Source: Poritiphilus flavus
GTDB taxonomy: Bacteria > Bacteroidota > Bacteroidia > Flavobacteriales > Flavobacteriaceae
NCBI RefSeq assembly: GCF_009901585.1
Contig: NZ_WXYO01000002.1
Location: 714,769-778,768, forward strand
Reading direction: 5' to 3'
Length of the DNA stretch: 64,000 bases
Both the position numbers and the translations under genes were made by a program. This document shows positions 23,158-31,219 of this stretch, in pieces. The number at the start of each line of letters is the position of its first letter. Positions within the stretch are counted from its first letter, which is position 1. The notes under the pieces are model-generated. The model saw only the letters and a program-made list of their open reading frames with translations. It did no database searches and was not told the DNA's origin.

Positions 23158-24492
23158 TCAATTACTTTCCTGATTTAACAGATAGGCATATTCACTTTCC
23201 TCTACGATCATTGTAAAATCATCGGTGTTTAGCAACTCATATATTGCCGCTTTTTTGTCGGGCTGCAAATTGTAGTACGATTTTGTGATCAGGTAGCCAA
23301 CCGTATATCCCAGATCGTGAGGGCGATCTTCTATAGCCCCGCCATTGTAAAGCCACCTGGAAAGATCGTTCGTATAGAGGTCCTGTTTGAGGTCGTTCAT
23401 AATATTTTCCAGTTTTCCCGGTTTCTCAAGATAGCTTAAATTCTTATTCTTTAAGGGCTTTTGGGAGGATAACTCCAGCAGAAAATCACAAACCCCTTCT
23501 TCAATTACGCCGCGTAAAACATTGTTTGTATTCAGCGTATCTCGATAGCTTTGTTGAAAATGCATCAATTCGTGAATCGTGAGGCCGGGAAGTTCGGAAA
23601 ACTTCATAATGGCACCTTTCTGCCAGTCGTTCAACCCTTCGGTGGGCATATTATCGGACCGTCCGTACATATCTCCGCCAATAAACAAACCCATTTCAGT
23701 TGCCGTACCCCCGGAATTTAGGATTCCGGGAACCACATAAACTTTAGGAAAAACCGCTTGAGGATACAATTGTTTGAAACGACTCATCCATTTTTTTGTC
23801 TGAGCCTTTAATGCATTCATACTATCCGGACTGAACTGATGTTTTAAATACCTATAATAACCAGGCGCCGCATTGATCATTTGGCCGTACATATTGTCTA
23901 TGCTGGAATATCGTACCACATAAAAATCCCTTAATTCTTTGGGTCCGTCAAAAATAAACTCTTTAAAAGCGGTTTTAGCCTTAGCGCTATCGGCTACAGC
24001 TATTTCAAAATAATCCCAAAAGCGATTCATAGACTCCATTTCCAGATCGAAATGCGAAAGCTCCTGCACCTCTTGTTGTAAAGAATCCAGGCGAATCTTA
24101 AGTCTTTTCCACGATTCCGAATTCTCAGAAGGCTTCAGGTTTGGGAATTTTGAAAGCAGCTTCGGGTTCGCCATGCCCTGGTCTATCGCTAAGTTCAAAA
24201 GAGGGGCGACTTCATCGGATTTCCCGGCCTGATGATACAGCATGGCCGCCTGTACGTACATTTCAGAGGATCTGAGGTCTCGGTTTGCTTCGACCAGTTG
24301 CTCGGCAAAGTCACTGTAGTTTTTTGTACTGTCCAGTAGATCGTAGTTCTCAAAAACACGATCCATATTTGGCAGGTAAAGGGCTTCAACACCTTTGGCC
24401 ATTTTCTTGTCCTCCCGGCAGCTCACTAAATTTAAAAGGAAGCCGGCAAGTAGAACTAAGGTGAGGTATCGACTTAGGGTTTTCACGATCAT
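23158..24492 (-). CDS. DUF2268-type putative zinc protease, lipoprotein
   Basis: This is a lipoprotein of about 444 residues with a C-terminal DUF2268-like metallopeptidase region. The ATG at 24492 is chosen over the longer in-frame ATG at 24528: it lies 4 bp after the upstream stop, follows AGAGAG, and gives a clean signal peptide with lipobox Cys25 (NLVSC). The middle is helical, followed by TEMGLFIGGDMYG and the zinc motif HELMH (about 307-311, TIHELMHFQQ), with EEGVCDFL as the probable third-ligand helix. It sits between M28 and M1 peptidase genes, suggesting concerted degradation of peptides in the cell envelope. Proteolytic activity is inferred from the motif. Confidence 0.83.
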   Translation of the reverse strand: MIVKTLSRYLTLVLLAGFLLNLVSCREDKKMAKGVEALYLPNMDRVFENYDLLDSTKNYSDFAEQLVEANRDLRSSEMYVQAAMLYHQAGKSDEVAPLLNLAIDQGMANPKLLSKFPNLKPSENSESWKRLKIRLDSLQQEVQELSHFDLEMESMNRFWDYFEIAVADSAKAKTAFKEFIFDGPKELRDFYVVRYSSIDNMYGQMINAAPGYYRYLKHQFSPDSMNALKAQTKKWMSRFKQLYPQAVFPKVYVVPGILNSGGTATEMGLFIGGDMYGRSDNMPTEGLNDWQKGAIMKFSELPGLTIHELMHFQQSYRDTLNTNNVLRGVIEEGVCDFLLELSSQKPLKNKNLSYLEKPGKLENIMNDLKQDLYTNDLSRWLYNGGAIEDRPHDLGYTVGYLITKSYYNLQPDKKAAIYELLNTDDFTMIVEESEYAYLLNQESN

Positions 24493-24496
24493 AATT

Positions 24497-25825
24497 TCAC
24501 TCTCTAATAATGCCATTTGGAAAAACAACTACACTTTCATGCCCATCCGCTCCTATGGCGGCCAGTCCGAAGAAATAATTGTCAACGACAATACCCTCAA
24601 GGGTATACTCGTCCACATCGCCAACATAGCGGTGGTGATCCCAGGTAGGAGAGGTGGTTTCCCTCCAGTAAATCTTATATCCCGCCGCGCCTTCAACTTT
24701 ACTCCATTTAAACTTGGCTGCCGGTTGTACAATTCCTCCTATCCTCACTTCCTCGGGTGCGGCTGGAGCCCATGCCAGGGAGGCAAGGTTAATAGCATTA
24801 ACCGCCGTCAGTTTTCGTGCATATTCAAAGTTGACATGTTCCAGGACATCTCCATAAACTATTCCATCCTCCACCCGGATGTCCTGATGCTGTTGCGTAT
24901 AATTTTCATGGGATTCCATAATCCGTATCCCTGCGAAGCCTGCATCGTTGAAAGGCCGGTGATGTCCACCCCTGCCAAAACGATCGAGCCTGTATATCAT
25001 GGTTGGGTTCATTTCAGGCATGTAGGTCCTGGTGGTTTTGTGAACATAACGTGCCAGTTGCCTCGATATCCCATCTACTTCACCACCGAAAAACCGCCGG
25101 CCCCTGCGCTGCTGGTCGGTTTCAGTTGGAGGTACAGGTTCGGAGAAGATCCTGAAATCCGTATTGCTGATAATGCCGTCCACCCCCTTAATGTTCCCTA
25201 TCATATCGTTGTTAAAAATACCCACAATGTCCCAGCCCTGGGTTTTTGCGTAAGCCGCCAGCCCTTTACCTCCAAAGAGACCCTGTTCTTCGCCGGATAA
25301 GCCAACATACATGATACTGCTTTCAAATTGGTATTTAGAAAGCACTCTAGCTGCTTCTATGGTCCCGGCCATACCACTGGCATTGTCGTTAGCCCCTGGG
25401 GCATCCGAAGTAAAATTATTGGGGTCGCTGACCCTTGAATCGATATCACCGCTCATGATCACAAATCTGTTCGGGTATTTACTCCCCCGTTGAATGGCCA
25501 CCACGTTTACCACCCACACATCGTGAACGATCCTTTGATTTTCTCCTTTTTTCACCAGATCTTTCTGATAGAACACTTCCAAACAACCCTGGCAGTCTGC
25601 TGAAACATTCTCAAACTCTGCCTTGATCCACCGTCGTGCGGCTCCTATACCCCTGGTTTGTGATAGGGTGTCGCTAAGGGTATGCCTGGTGCCAAAATTC
25701 GCCAGGGTGGTAATGTCCGCCTTCAATCTTTCTGAAGAAACGGAATCTATAATGTTATAGAGACGGCTGTCTGTCTGACAGAGACCCCATAACGGAAGCA
25801 GTAACAAGATCCAAAGACTCCTCAT
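24497..25825 (-). CDS. M28-family metallopeptidase with C-terminal FnIII-like domain
   Basis: This is a 442-residue secreted di-zinc peptidase (signal peptide 1-17). M28 landmarks are Asp129 (DIDSR), bridging Asp147 (GANDNASG), the catalytic/ligand pair Glu179-Glu180 (GEEQG), Asp207 (NNDMIGN) and His289 (GGHHRPF). At the position where the family normally has the first zinc-ligand His, two residues before Asp129, the sequence reads Asp127 (MSGDIDSR). A C-terminal fibronectin III-like domain (about 368-435, WSKVEGAAGYKIYWRE) follows. The start overlaps the stop of the upstream TMEM175-like gene by ATGA, so the genes are translationally coupled. Its downstream partners are two other peptidase genes. 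Confidence 0.93.
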   Translation of the reverse strand: MRSLWILLLLPLWGLCQTDSRLYNIIDSVSSERLKADITTLANFGTRHTLSDTLSQTRGIGAARRWIKAEFENVSADCQGCLEVFYQKDLVKKGENQRIVHDVWVVNVVAIQRGSKYPNRFVIMSGDIDSRVSDPNNFTSDAPGANDNASGMAGTIEAARVLSKYQFESSIMYVGLSGEEQGLFGGKGLAAYAKTQGWDIVGIFNNDMIGNIKGVDGIISNTDFRIFSEPVPPTETDQQRRGRRFFGGEVDGISRQLARYVHKTTRTYMPEMNPTMIYRLDRFGRGGHHRPFNDAGFAGIRIMESHENYTQQHQDIRVEDGIVYGDVLEHVNFEYARKLTAVNAINLASLAWAPAAPEEVRIGGIVQPAAKFKWSKVEGAAGYKIYWRETTSPTWDHHRYVGDVDEYTLEGIVVDNYFFGLAAIGADGHESVVVFPNGIIRE

Positions 25826-26493
25826 AAATCTGTTTGGTATTTTCGATTAAACAATTTGCCATGTGCATAACACAATGGCCCCAGAAGGCCATAGATGATC
25901 CCCGGTAGGGCAAATTTTAAGCCTACTTGAAATTTAGATAGTAATATGGATAATATGGCAACCCCCACGTAGATTCCAAAGTGCCTGGTATAGAAAAGCA
26001 GTTGAATGTTTGGTTTGGTACTTTTTGTCTTAACGTAAACCCGGTAATACATTAACGACAGACATCCAAAGATCAGGAAGAATCCAAGGCTGTATAACTG
26101 GAACAGGGTTCCCAGGTCTTCCATAGTTCGCATGGCGACCTTCCCGGTCATGGAGTTTATCAGTGATTTTAAGGGAAAGACATAATACAGGACCACAAAC
26201 AGTAGAACAGCATTTATAGCAATGATCCAATTATCCATATAGTCCGTTCTCCGGAAAAAATTGTAATGTAACCACCAAAGGGAAACCAGCACAAAAAAGC
26301 TTACGCTAAAACTGAGAAAAACAACCCAATCAATCCGAAGTATGGAAGTGCCACTTTCACTTCCAACAGAAACAACCAGCAAGGTCGCAGCAAACGCAAA
26401 AACAGCGTCGCTAAAGGCTTCAACCCTACTTACATTATGCAAATACTTCACTTTGAATGGTCTGTGTTGGTTATTAAGAAGTACAGCAAACAA
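25822..26493 (-). CDS. TMEM175-like (DUF1211) membrane protein
   Basis: This is a 223-residue integral membrane protein of about six TM helices. The first helix carries the family RxxxFSD signature (RVEAFSDAVFAF, Arg23 to Asp29). Bacterial TMEM175 homologues are tetrameric potassium-permeable channels with one six-helix repeat per subunit, which fits this length. Its stop overlaps the start of the M28 peptidase gene (ATGA), so it is in the same transcript, although no functional link between channel and peptidases is evident. The first 15 residues before the signature contain no TM segment. A start at an internal codon is possible but would shorten the conserved helix. Confidence 0.88.
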   Translation of the reverse strand: MFAVLLNNQHRPFKVKYLHNVSRVEAFSDAVFAFAATLLVVSVGSESGTSILRIDWVVFLSFSVSFFVLVSLWWLHYNFFRRTDYMDNWIIAINAVLLFVVLYYVFPLKSLINSMTGKVAMRTMEDLGTLFQLYSLGFFLIFGCLSLMYYRVYVKTKSTKPNIQLLFYTRHFGIYVGVAILSILLSKFQVGLKFALPGIIYGLLGPLCYAHGKLFNRKYQTDL

Positions 26494-26522
26494 ACAATTT
26501 CTTTAGATTACAATGTATAAAA

Positions 26523-27689
26523 TTAATGCAACTTTCTCCGGAATAATTGCCATAATCCTAGCAATGGGCCAGGTACTAAAACCAGAAAGAGAAGTTGCCC
26601 GTCAATTTTATCGATAAGGGCCGAAAGCAGTTCAATGCTAACAATGCTGATGGCAAAACCTATAGAGTTCACCATAGTTAGCCCGGTACCTTTCAGCTCA
26701 GGTACCACGGAATTGGCAACAAGCGAAGAGAACTGTGGGGAATCTGCAGTAACCGCCATCCCCCAAATTGAAAAGCAGAACAGGAAACCGGCCGGAGCTA
26801 ATTCAAAAAACAAGGGAGATAACAGACAGCATAACCCGGAAAGGGCAAGGGCAGTCCTGGCCACTCTAAGGCTTCCGAACCTCAGGGAAAAATAACCTCC
26901 GAGAATGCAGGATATACCTCCCAGGGCTATGATAATAAAAGTCCAGACAGGAACCGATACCTTCTCAACCTGACCTTCGTTAAAGACATATAAGGCGTAA
27001 GCTAAAAAGCCCCAGAAGGCGTAAAGTTCCCACATATGCCCAAAATAGCCAATAGCGGCTTTCCTGAATCCGCTGATCCTGAATAGCGCGGGGCCAGCCT
27101 CCAGCCGCAGTTTTATACTCGGCCTTCGGTATGGGCCATCTTTTACAAGTATCCAAAGCAGTATTCCACCAAAGACGGCCATTGCCGAGGCTGCCAAAAT
27201 TACGATTTCGTAATCCCGACCGAATTCTGCGCCTTTTATAAAGTAGGGAAAGGACTTTCCTAGTACTAATGCCCCTACTAATAGTCCAAGTGCTTTTCCA
27301 AGGCCCGATTCAAAATAATCCGCTGCGATCTTCATACCTACCGGATATATACCTGCCAGGAAGAATCCGGTCCCGAATCTCGCTGTTAGCAGCAGCAGCT
27401 TGGAATCACCGGTAAAGAGGACCGCCAGATTGCAGAAGGCGGCAAGAAAGGCAGAAAACATAAATACCCTGGATGGAGAAAACCGATCGGCGATCATCAA
27501 CAACGCGAACACCAGGGTGCCTATAATGAAACCCAATTGTACCGAAGACAGTATGTAACCTATGATCTCATTTCCAAACCCAGCTTTGGCACCCAACTCA
27601 TCCACCACCGCATTTCCGGCAAACCAGACCGTGGTGCAGGCGAACTGGGAAAATATTATGGTAGGGAGGATATGCGGCTTCGGTTTCAA
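26523..27689 (-). CDS. MFS transporter
   Basis: This is a 388-residue major facilitator superfamily permease with 12 predicted TM helices in two halves. It begins HILPTIIFSQFACTTVWFAGN, and the inter-helix 2-3 loop motif is ADRFSPSRVFMF, the position of the canonical MFS A-motif. The central loop is short (about 190-200, PYRRPSIKLR). The substrate cannot be deduced. It lies 29 bp upstream of the TMEM175-like gene and 9 bp downstream of the propeller-NTF2 gene, so all may belong to one long transcript from 28880 to 21532. Confidence 0.88.
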   Translation of the reverse strand: MKPKPHILPTIIFSQFACTTVWFAGNAVVDELGAKAGFGNEIIGYILSSVQLGFIIGTLVFALLMIADRFSPSRVFMFSAFLAAFCNLAVLFTGDSKLLLLTARFGTGFFLAGIYPVGMKIAADYFESGLGKALGLLVGALVLGKSFPYFIKGAEFGRDYEIVILAASAMAVFGGILLWILVKDGPYRRPSIKLRLEAGPALFRISGFRKAAIGYFGHMWELYAFWGFLAYALYVFNEGQVEKVSVPVWTFIIIALGGISCILGGYFSLRFGSLRVARTALALSGLCCLLSPLFFELAPAGFLFCFSIWGMAVTADSPQFSSLVANSVVPELKGTGLTMVNSIGFAISIVSIELLSALIDKIDGQLLFLVLVPGPLLGLWQLFRRKLH

Positions 27690-27698
27690 ACTCAGCGA

Positions 27699-28880
27699 TT
27701 ATTGAATAAAAGTGACCCTGGCGATCTTTCCGTTTTCTACCTCATAGATTGCAACAGCAGTAAACTGTTGACCATTTACTGTAACCAATTCCTGATCTAT
27801 GACCTTTTGGCCGATAACAATGCGATTCAGGATCTCGGCCTTTAGATCCGGTGTTGAGGCGAAAAACCCACCGTATTGTTCCTTGAGCTTTTCTATACCC
27901 TCAGACCTTAAGGTATTGGGAAATGAAAATAGTTTGACCTTATCTGAATAAGTATCTGCAAAAGCTTCGATATCCCGGGAGTTGTAAGCATCCAACTGTT
28001 GCTGGACAATAAATTCAGGAGATCCCTCCGCGACCAGGGCCAGTTTAGTTCCAGTGTCGTTAATGGCTAATCTGCTTATACTGTAAAGTTCTTTATTTTC
28101 GAATGTTTTGATAGTTTCCCATTCCTGCCCGCTAGCCGGATTGTACAAAAGGAGTTTGTTGCCCTCTCCGGCAAGGATGCTGCCATTTTTCATCCAACAT
28201 ATGTCCTGAATACCTGCTGGCATTTTGACGATCAGGTCGGTAGCCCCACTGATCGGATCAAGGGATCTTAACTCAGCAGAGCCATTTTCATAACTAATGT
28301 AACTAATGCGATCAGAATCCGGAATGTTTTGTAAAGAACGTCCTATGTTTTTCTGAACCGTATAATTAGAGCCGTCCTTAAAATTAGAGTTAACCAGGTC
28401 CATTCGTTCTTCGGTCAAAACCGCGGAAAGGACTTGCTGCTTAGAGACCCAGACATGATAACCGACCTTTAGATCTTCCAGAAGCAGATCCGGCTTTCCG
28501 TCGGAAAGCTTGTAAGAATACAGCAATTGGGTACCGTCTTTATCCAGACGAATAGCTGAAACCGCTTTTTTTCCGGGTATTTTTAAGGGGGAATACTCAC
28601 TTCCTTCCGTAGTAGCTGAAACCCATGAAATACCACCCGAATTAAGATCGTACTTGGCAATATCCGTCTGTCCATCCCTGGTAGACGAGAAAAGGACAGA
28701 CCCATCTTCGTAAAATGAAGGTTGATTGTCATAGCCCGGATTGTTGGAAATGTTCCTCAGGTTCTTAAATTCAAAACCGTCCGATGCAGGTATCAGATCC
28801 AATAAATAAACTTCAGTATCTGGCTGCCCAAAGAGATAAGATCCTGACAGGCATGCCAGGAAGAAGAAACAGTTCTTCAT
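27699..28880 (-). CDS. TolB-like propeller protein fused to SnoaL/NTF2-like domain
   Basis: This is a 393-residue exported protein (signal peptide about 1-18, SGSYLFGQ). Residues about 35-270 contain WD40-like/PD40 repeats of a TolB-type propeller (PSFYEDGSVLFSSTRDGQTDIAKYD, split here by position: residues 54-78). Residues about 280-393 form a SnoaL/NTF2-like cone domain (QQQLDAYNSRDIEAFADTY, then VNGQQFTAVAIYEVENGKI). The fusion is uncommon in my experience but both halves are clear. Catalytic function is not indicated; such proteins are often periplasmic binding or scaffold factors. It is the first gene of the run that continues through the MFS and peptidase genes. Confidence 0.8.
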   Translation of the reverse strand: MKNCFFFLACLSGSYLFGQPDTEVYLLDLIPASDGFEFKNLRNISNNPGYDNQPSFYEDGSVLFSSTRDGQTDIAKYDLNSGGISWVSATTEGSEYSPLKIPGKKAVSAIRLDKDGTQLLYSYKLSDGKPDLLLEDLKVGYHVWVSKQQVLSAVLTEERMDLVNSNFKDGSNYTVQKNIGRSLQNIPDSDRISYISYENGSAELRSLDPISGATDLIVKMPAGIQDICWMKNGSILAGEGNKLLLYNPASGQEWETIKTFENKELYSISRLAINDTGTKLALVAEGSPEFIVQQQLDAYNSRDIEAFADTYSDKVKLFSFPNTLRSEGIEKLKEQYGGFFASTPDLKAEILNRIVIGQKVIDQELVTVNGQQFTAVAIYEVENGKIARVTFIQ

Positions 28881-28907
28881 AACTTAAAGGTATTTGGAAA
28901 GATGTTA

Positions 28908-31118
28908 TTAATTCGTCACAAATTTTTGAAGAAGCGCACGTACCCTTGCCGTGTTCTCTACAAAGTACTGGGCCTGAGTCTTTTGACGCCCTACTTTTAC
29001 GGTAATACTATCATTGGGTAATTCCTGGAACATAAACTCATCCGTCCAGTCGTCTCCTATGGCAAAGATAAAATCGTACTCCTTTTCAGATATCATTCGC
29101 ATCGCGGCCCGTCCTTTGTTTACATTACTGCTCTTGATCTCCAGTACCTTATTCCCGGAGAGCACGCTGATATCGTCAGTACCGATAAGACTTGTAAGCA
29201 CGGTGGTAAGTTCTGTCGCCCTAAGGTTCCCAAAATCCGGATCCGTATTGCGGTAGTGCCAGGCAAGGGAGTAATTCTTTTCCTCGATAAATGAGCCGGG
29301 GGTACGGTCTACAAAGGACTCCAAAACAGGTCTTATTTTTTCCATCCAGTCATTCTTTACTTGTTCCAGCAAACTAAAAGGCTCACCGTCCCTGGAAATC
29401 CAAACCCCGTGCTCTACGATCATATTGTACTTCTTTTTGAGAAACCAGCGTTCAAAAGTGTCCTTGTCCCTGCCGCTTATCAAAAAAACTGTAGTGTCCG
29501 GCTGTTTGTTCAGCTCATCCAGCAGTTTGTACAATTCTTTATCCGGACTGGCTTTTTGGGGGTCGGACTGAAAGCCCGCCAGGGTACCATCATAGTCAAG
29601 GAATAGGATCTTTTCGTCAGCTTTCCCGAATTTCTCTACCAGGGAATTTTGAAGGCTTTCCGTGATTCTCCTGGAAATGTTTATGGCATCGAGCTCTCTT
29701 TGTTCTCTTAGAGAAGTCATGAAATCATTGGCCCATTTTTCCACATTGTAACGCTCAAGACGTTTCTGAAGCTGAGAATTTCGTTCTTTCTGCTCTTCTA
29801 CAGGCATATTGATAGCCCGGTAGAGCGATTCGGATATCTGTTCAAAATTATTGGGATTAATAAGCAAGGCTTCATTCATTTCGTTGGCAGATCCGGCCAT
29901 CTCGCTCAGGATCAAAACCCCTGTTTTATCTGTCCTGGTAGCAATGTATTCCTTAGCCACCAGATTCATACCATCGCGAATAGGAGTAAGCCATGCGATA
30001 TCGCTGGAAGTGTACAGGTCAATGAGGTTCTCAAAGGGTAGCGACCTGTAAAAGTACCAGATGGGTGTCCAACTGACCGTTGCCAATTCTCCATTGATCC
30101 GCCCCACGAGTTCATCCACTTCTCTTTTAAGGAGTTGATATTGAGGCACGTTGGAACGGGAAGGAACAGCCAGGATGATTAGTCGGACTTTTTCCTTGTA
30201 TTCCGGGTATTTTTTGAGGAAATACTCAAAGGCATTCAATCGTTTAGCGATCCCTTTGGTATAATCCAGCCGGTCTATGGAAAGGATGAATTTGGCATCC
30301 GGTGTAGATTCTTTGTGCTTGTTTAACCTTCGTTGAAGATCAGATTGCTCACTAGCCTTATTGTTGCCATGATTTTTGGCAGCTGTACTGAATTTCTTGT
30401 AATCAATACCCATGGGGAAAGAATCCACTTTAACCAATCTATTGCTAACATCTATTTCATTGAAATGCACTTCCAGTCCCAGCAATCTTCTAACGGAACT
30501 CAGAAAGTGCCTTTCGTAGTCGTAAGTGTGAAACCCGATCAGATCCGATCCGAGCAGGCCCTCTAATACTTCTTCCCTCCAGGGCAGGGTACGGAAAATC
30601 TCGTAAGATGGAAAAGGAATATGCAAGAAGAAACCAATGGCGATGTTGGGCCTTTGTTTTCTAACCATCTGCGGAACCAACATCAATTGGTAGTCATGTA
30701 TCCATATAGTGTCTTCCTCATCAGAACTGGCAAGGACGGCATCCGCGAATTTTTGATTTACATTTTTGTAGGTATTCCAACTGTCGAGTTCAAACTCCGA
30801 ATATTCCAAAAAGTAGTGAAATAATGGCCAGATGGTCCGGTTACTGAAACCGAAATAAAACCCGTCCACTTCTTCCTGGCTGAGGTTTACCTTGGAGGAG
30901 CCGTGTTCTGCAAGGGCTTTATCTATCTGCGGAGCAAGCTCTTTTGGAATTTCCTCATCTGTGAGTCCACTCCAACCTATCCAAAGACTGTCTCCACCGG
31001 AATGAACGGATTTCATGCCTGTCGCCAATCCTCCCACGCTGGGTACAGCGGTAATGCTTCCATTGCTAATTTGTAGCTGTACGGGGAGTCTATTTGAGAT
31101 TATGATAGTTTTGCCCAT
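28908..31118 (-). CDS. otsAB: Bifunctional trehalose-6-phosphate synthase/phosphatase
   Basis: This is a 736-residue fusion that makes trehalose from UDP-glucose (or another NDP-glucose) and glucose-6-phosphate. Residues 1-480 form the GT20 synthase, with HDYQLMLVP at 141-149, RLDYTKG at 283-289 and the donor-binding RDGMNLVAKE at 381-390. Residues 500-736 form the HAD phosphatase, with the nucleophile motif DYDGT at 508-512, SGRD, and the late motif GDDWTDEFMF. The order synthase-phosphatase resembles yeast and plant fusions and is common in Bacteroidota. It is divergent from the GH15 gene, which probably degrades trehalose or related glucosides, with 101 bp between the starts. Confidence 0.96.
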   Translation of the reverse strand: MGKTIIISNRLPVQLQISNGSITAVPSVGGLATGMKSVHSGGDSLWIGWSGLTDEEIPKELAPQIDKALAEHGSSKVNLSQEEVDGFYFGFSNRTIWPLFHYFLEYSEFELDSWNTYKNVNQKFADAVLASSDEEDTIWIHDYQLMLVPQMVRKQRPNIAIGFFLHIPFPSYEIFRTLPWREEVLEGLLGSDLIGFHTYDYERHFLSSVRRLLGLEVHFNEIDVSNRLVKVDSFPMGIDYKKFSTAAKNHGNNKASEQSDLQRRLNKHKESTPDAKFILSIDRLDYTKGIAKRLNAFEYFLKKYPEYKEKVRLIILAVPSRSNVPQYQLLKREVDELVGRINGELATVSWTPIWYFYRSLPFENLIDLYTSSDIAWLTPIRDGMNLVAKEYIATRTDKTGVLILSEMAGSANEMNEALLINPNNFEQISESLYRAINMPVEEQKERNSQLQKRLERYNVEKWANDFMTSLREQRELDAINISRRITESLQNSLVEKFGKADEKILFLDYDGTLAGFQSDPQKASPDKELYKLLDELNKQPDTTVFLISGRDKDTFERWFLKKKYNMIVEHGVWISRDGEPFSLLEQVKNDWMEKIRPVLESFVDRTPGSFIEEKNYSLAWHYRNTDPDFGNLRATELTTVLTSLIGTDDISVLSGNKVLEIKSSNVNKGRAAMRMISEKEYDFIFAIGDDWTDEFMFQELPNDSITVKVGRQKTQAQYFVENTARVRALLQKFVTN

Positions 31119-31219
31119 AAAAAGGAGGTTTTTGGCGGGAATTGCTTTTAATTTCTCTAAATTTCGTCAAATTGCACGGCAAAACCAACTTGTAAAAAAC
31201 ATTTAGCGGATATTTAAAA

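Noticed and set aside
24395-25300. Long plus-strand open frame opposite the DUF2268 and M28 genes
   Set aside because: It is the antisense shadow of two clear peptidase genes and shows no domain pattern.
31119-31135. AAAGGAGG near the otsAB start as a ribosome binding site
   Set aside because: It is on the plus strand; the otsAB gene reads the other way, and the plus-strand gene starts 90 bp later.
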